NCBI GenBank assembly: GCA_041745395.1
Contig: JBGTIZ010000299.1
Span: forward strand, 1-18,208
DNA from: Hadersleviella sp041745395
GTDB lineage: Bacteria; Chloroflexota; Anaerolineae; Promineifilales; Promineifilaceae
Length of the DNA: 18,208 nucleotides
Direction: 5' to 3'
Both the position numbers and the translations under genes were made by a program. Shown piece after piece: positions 15,356 to 18,208 of this stretch (positions within the stretch are counted from its first letter, which is position 1; every line of letters begins with the position of its first letter). The notes under the pieces were generated by a model that was not told the DNA's origin, made no database searches, and saw nothing but the letters and a program-made list of their open reading frames with translations.

Positions 15356-18081
15356 TGAGCACCTTTGAATTTTTGCAAGAGCTTCAGCAACAAGACATCA
15401 CGCTCTATCGTGAAGAGGACAAGCTGAAAGTCAACGCGCCCAAAGGAGCGATGACCGCCGACTTGGCCGCCCAAATCAAGACGCGCAAAGCGGATATTTT
15501 GGCCTTTTTAGAAGAGGTCGCCCGCACCGAGGCGGGGGGGCTAAACACGGCCGTGTCCGCCCCCCCCATCCAGCCCGCGCCCCGCATTCCTCCCCTGCCT
15601 CTGACCTTTGGGCAAGAGCGGCTGTGGCGGCTCCACCAGATGTCCACCAACCCCAACTTCTACAACATTCCCTACCTAGCCCGCCTGCGCGGGCCGCTCC
15701 ACACCGCCGCGCTCCAGCAGGCCCTCCAATTTTTGCTCAAACGGCACGAGGCGTTACGCACTAGCTTTGCTCCCGCTGGCGATAATCAAGAAACTGGCGC
15801 AAGACACACGGCCGTGTCCATCATCCACGACCCTGCCAGCCTGAACGTCGCGCTAACCATTAGCCCCACCGCCGCCAGCGAAGAGCAAGCCCGCGACATG
15901 CTCGACGACCTCATCCATCAGCCGTTTGACCTCAGCCAAGCTCCGCTTATCCGTGCGGGCGTTGTGCCCCTCAGCCCCAACGAACACCTCTTTGGTTTCG
16001 CCGTGCATCACATCGTTTTTGATGGCTGGTCCGCCGCCCTGTTGCGGCAAGAACTCACCACCGCCTACGCGCACTTCGCGCAAGAAAAAACGGGCGAGCC
16101 ATTCCTGCCCCCCCTCCTGCTCCACATGGCTGACTACGCGCAATGGCAACGACAGTGGCTGACCGATGACACGCTCACCCAAAAGCTTGCCTATTGGCGC
16201 ACCCAGCTAGCCCGCCAGCCCACCCCGCTCCAACTACCTACCGACCAGCCCTTAAACAACACGGCCGTGGGCAATGCGGGACAAACCCACCCCATTCACC
16301 TTCCCGCCTCGCTCATCACCCAGCTCAAAACCATTGGCCAGCAAACCCAAACCAGCCTCTTCCTGCCCCTGCTGGCCGCGTTCAACACCCTCCTGTATCG
16401 CTACTCTGGCCAGACAGATTTACTGGTCGGGACGCCCATCGCTGGTCGCCAACAGCGCGAACTTGAGAGCATTATCGGCTACTTTAATAACATCGTCGTT
16501 CTGCGCAGTGACCTGACCGACAACCCCACCTTTCATGACCTGCTCACCCGCCTGCGCCCCATGCTTTTGGGCGCAATGGATCATCAGGATGTGCCCTTTC
16601 AAATGATAGCGGAACTGCCCGCCGTGGTGCGTGTGCCGCTCACCCGCGCCTTGTTTGCCCTCGACACGACCGAGGAGCCGCTCACCCTAGCTGGCCTCGC
16701 GGCGGAAAAGGTGCCGCTCGACCAGCGCACGGCCGACTTTGACCTCGCTTTTTATCTGAATGAGCAACCCAGAGGCGACCTCCGCGCCCTGATTCTGTAC
16801 AAGAGCGATTTGTTCAGTGCGCCAGCCATCAGCCAGCTAGCGGATAATTTCGTGGCCCTGCTCACGGCCGTGGGCAAAAATCCCCACCAGCCGCTCGACA
16901 CGCTCCCCCTTGCCCACACCCCCACGCCCACGTCCCAAAAAGTCACGCTGACAGCAGACGCTCCCCCACCCACCGCCTCTCCTGCGCCGCGCAACGACAC
17001 CGAAAAACTGCTTCTCGGCATTTGGCAGGAAGTGTTGCAAACCAAAAAAATTGGCATCCACGATAACTTTTTCGCGCTGGGGGGGCACTCTCTGCTGGCG
17101 CTACGCCTCTTTGAAAAAATCACGCTAGCCACGGGGCAAAATTTACCCCTAGCCACCCTGTTGGGTGCGCCGACCATAGCCGAACTCACGGCCGTGTTAA
17201 CCACCGCCGACCAGCCCCCCTCGTGGTCATCCCTCGTGCCCATCCAGCCCCACGGCGATTTGCCGCCCCTCTTTTTCATCCACGCCCACGGCGGCAATGT
17301 CGTCGGCTACTATGATTTGGGTCGCTATCTGGGCAAAAACCAGCCGCTCTATGGCTTACAGGCGCACGGCCTCAGCGGCGATGTGCCCCTGCTAACCGAT
17401 TTCAACGAGATGGCCGCCCATTATGTCAATGAAATGCGCCAGCTTCAGCCGCACGGCCCCTATTACGTCGGCGGCTGGTGCCTTGGCGGCTATCTCTCTT
17501 TTGCTGTGGCGCATGAGCTACAAAAACAGGGAGAAGAAGCCGCCTTTGTGGGCATTTTTGAGGCTCCGCATCCCGAGTATGACGCCGTAGCAGTCCGCGC
17601 CAGCGGGCTGACCCGCATCCTGACCCGCGCCGTGCGCCGCTCGCTAGACCGCCTCGACACGGAAACGATGCGCGTGACGGAAGTGCCCTCGGGAGAACGA
17701 CTCAGCTATTTGACAAACCGCACGCATCGCCTGTTGACCAATTTGCAAACCAAAGCGGTGCGCCAAGTGGGCACAGAACGGGTTGACCCCACCGTCCAAG
17801 CGGTCGCTTTGGCTAAAATCGAGGTGATGCACGAGGAGGCTCTGCAAGCGTATGAATGGCGACTTTACCACGGCCGTGTGACCATCTTCCGCGCCGAAAA
17901 ACAGCCCCGTGGCCGCCCCGACGACCCCACCCTCGGTTGGCACAACTGGGTCACGGGCGAAATCGAAGTGCAAAACATCCCCGGTACGCGCATCGGCATG
18001 TTGGAAGAGCCACGGGTCAGCATTTCCGCCCAGCGCATCGCCGAAAGCCTCGCCCGAGCGCGGGAAGCAAGTGAGAACTAA
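15355..18081 (+). CDS. NRPS termination protein: TubC-type docking-C-PCP-TE, no A domain
   Basis: This protein has 908 residues. Residues 1-~55 match the TubC N-terminal (beta-hairpin) docking domain, with the typical DKLKVNAPKGAMTADL and KADILAFL segments. A condensation domain (about 75-500) has HHIVFDG at 218-224. A carrier domain has GGHSL with phosphopantetheine Ser579. A type I thioesterase (about 620-905) opens with FFIHAHGG. There is no adenylation domain, so the carrier must be loaded in trans or only receive the product. The thioesterase nucleophile motif is GWCLGG (Cys709), and the usual Asp and His positions appear to hold Glu736 (IFEAP) and Arg879 (IPGTRIGML). It may release the product by an unusual route or be impaired. 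Five CACGGCCGTG palindromes are inside, mostly in variable loops. Confidence 0.93.
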   Translation: MSTFEFLQELQQQDITLYREEDKLKVNAPKGAMTADLAAQIKTRKADILAFLEEVARTEAGGLNTAVSAPPIQPAPRIPPLPLTFGQERLWRLHQMSTNPNFYNIPYLARLRGPLHTAALQQALQFLLKRHEALRTSFAPAGDNQETGARHTAVSIIHDPASLNVALTISPTAASEEQARDMLDDLIHQPFDLSQAPLIRAGVVPLSPNEHLFGFAVHHIVFDGWSAALLRQELTTAYAHFAQEKTGEPFLPPLLLHMADYAQWQRQWLTDDTLTQKLAYWRTQLARQPTPLQLPTDQPLNNTAVGNAGQTHPIHLPASLITQLKTIGQQTQTSLFLPLLAAFNTLLYRYSGQTDLLVGTPIAGRQQRELESIIGYFNNIVVLRSDLTDNPTFHDLLTRLRPMLLGAMDHQDVPFQMIAELPAVVRVPLTRALFALDTTEEPLTLAGLAAEKVPLDQRTADFDLAFYLNEQPRGDLRALILYKSDLFSAPAISQLADNFVALLTAVGKNPHQPLDTLPLAHTPTPTSQKVTLTADAPPPTASPAPRNDTEKLLLGIWQEVLQTKKIGIHDNFFALGGHSLLALRLFEKITLATGQNLPLATLLGAPTIAELTAVLTTADQPPSWSSLVPIQPHGDLPPLFFIHAHGGNVVGYYDLGRYLGKNQPLYGLQAHGLSGDVPLLTDFNEMAAHYVNEMRQLQPHGPYYVGGWCLGGYLSFAVAHELQKQGEEAAFVGIFEAPHPEYDAVAVRASGLTRILTRAVRRSLDRLDTETMRVTEVPSGERLSYLTNRTHRLLTNLQTKAVRQVGTERVDPTVQAVALAKIEVMHEEALQAYEWRLYHGRVTIFRAEKQPRGRPDDPTLGWHNWVTGEIEVQNIPGTRIGMLEEPRVSISAQRIAESLARAREASEN

Positions 18082-18085
18082 AATA

Positions 18086-18106
18086 CTATGCACTGCAAGT
18101 GCATAG
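18086..18106 (+). terminator. 9-bp hairpin after the last NRPS gene
   Basis: CTATGCACT and AGTGCATAG form a perfect 9-bp stem with a 3-base loop, starting 5 bases after the thioesterase stop codon. It is followed by GTTTGG rather than a T-run, so terminator function is likely but not certain. Confidence 0.5.
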
Positions 18107-18110
18107 GTTT

Positions 18111-18208
18111 GGCACTAAAGTGCCTTCGGTGACTTTCGCACCGACTGAAAGCTGAGGGACTAAAAGTCCATAGCTTTCACTATCAATACGCTTAAGCGCA
18201 CTGAAAGT
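18111..18208. repeat. Run of small hairpins with ACT-N(2-3)-AGT cores
   Basis: Downstream of the first hairpin follow GGCAC/GTGCC (18111-18124), TCGGTG/CACCGA (18126-18144), a two-step hairpin TGAAAGCT/AGCTTTCA enclosing GGACT/AGTCC (18146-18179), the palindrome CGCTTAAGCG (18189-18198), and ACTGAAAGT at the window edge. Hairpins of this array and its predecessor share the core ACT-spacer-AGT. The array is cut by the window end. It may be a structured RNA, a repeat cluster or multiple terminators. Confidence 0.5.

Larger units (their letters stand above)
1820..17878. repeat. Dispersed 10-bp palindrome CACGGCCGTG, 18 copies
   Basis: Exact copies start at 1820, 2075, 3882, 5531, 6440, 6944, 7612, 8856, 11248, 13561, 14254, 14732, 15546, 15807, 16260, 16863, 17187 and 17869. 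Fourteen are read as Thr-Ala-Val (ACG GCC GTG), three as His-Gly-Arg, none in the third frame, and one (6944) is intergenic. Near matches with one or two changes include 7375, 7822, 8165, 8471, 10422, 12042, 12420 and 16728. The behaviour resembles the HIP1 octamer of cyanobacteria, but the sequence is different. Confidence 0.95.

Noticed and set aside
17470..17487. The Cys nucleophile (GWCLGG) alone as a novelty
   Set aside because: Cys in this motif is known in NRPS/PKS-associated thioesterases. Only its combination with apparently missing Asp and His is unusual.

Overview
The window is bacterial, moderately GC-rich, and carries two unrelated gene blocks. A Chloroflexota-like origin is my best guess. 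It rests on the LpqY/ThuE-type sugar porter, the MurJ homologue, the small modular NRPS genes and the style of the intergenic repeats; nothing here proves it.

Left block (1-6526, minus strand): a sugar-uptake locus. In transcription order it holds a LacI-type repressor, a lipoprotein made of two nearly identical substrate-binding domains fused in tandem, two MalF/MalG-type permeases, and the first 33 codons of a GH13 enzyme resembling trehalose synthase. No transport ATPase is present, so one encoded elsewhere is probably shared. The repressor presumably senses the imported trehalose- or maltose-like sugar. Hairpins separate the binding protein from the permeases and the permeases from the GH13 gene.

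Middle (6527-9606, plus strand): a 513-base divergent intergenic region rich in inverted repeats, then a MurJ/MviN-type flippase and a short-chain dehydrogenase.

Right block (9718-18081, plus strand): a compact three-gene nonribosomal peptide assembly line. The first protein is C-A-PCP with a readable serine code (DVWHFSLVDK). The second is an FkbH-like HAD glyceryl-loading enzyme fused to a carrier protein. The third is TubC-type docking domain-C-PCP-thioesterase with no adenylation domain. The first two proteins end in the same six residues, WEEFEF. This suggests that both the seryl and the glyceryl carrier dock on the single TubC-type domain of the third protein. The thioesterase has Cys, Glu and Arg where Ser, Asp and His are usual. 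The window ends in a run of small hairpins.

The strongest signal not explained by genes is the 10-bp palindrome CACGGCCGTG, present 18 times in 18.2 kb against about 0.03 expected under my rough composition model. At most copies whose flanks I counted, the strand is G-rich before the palindrome and C-rich after it. This polarity holds in plus-strand genes, a minus-strand gene, and intergenic DNA.
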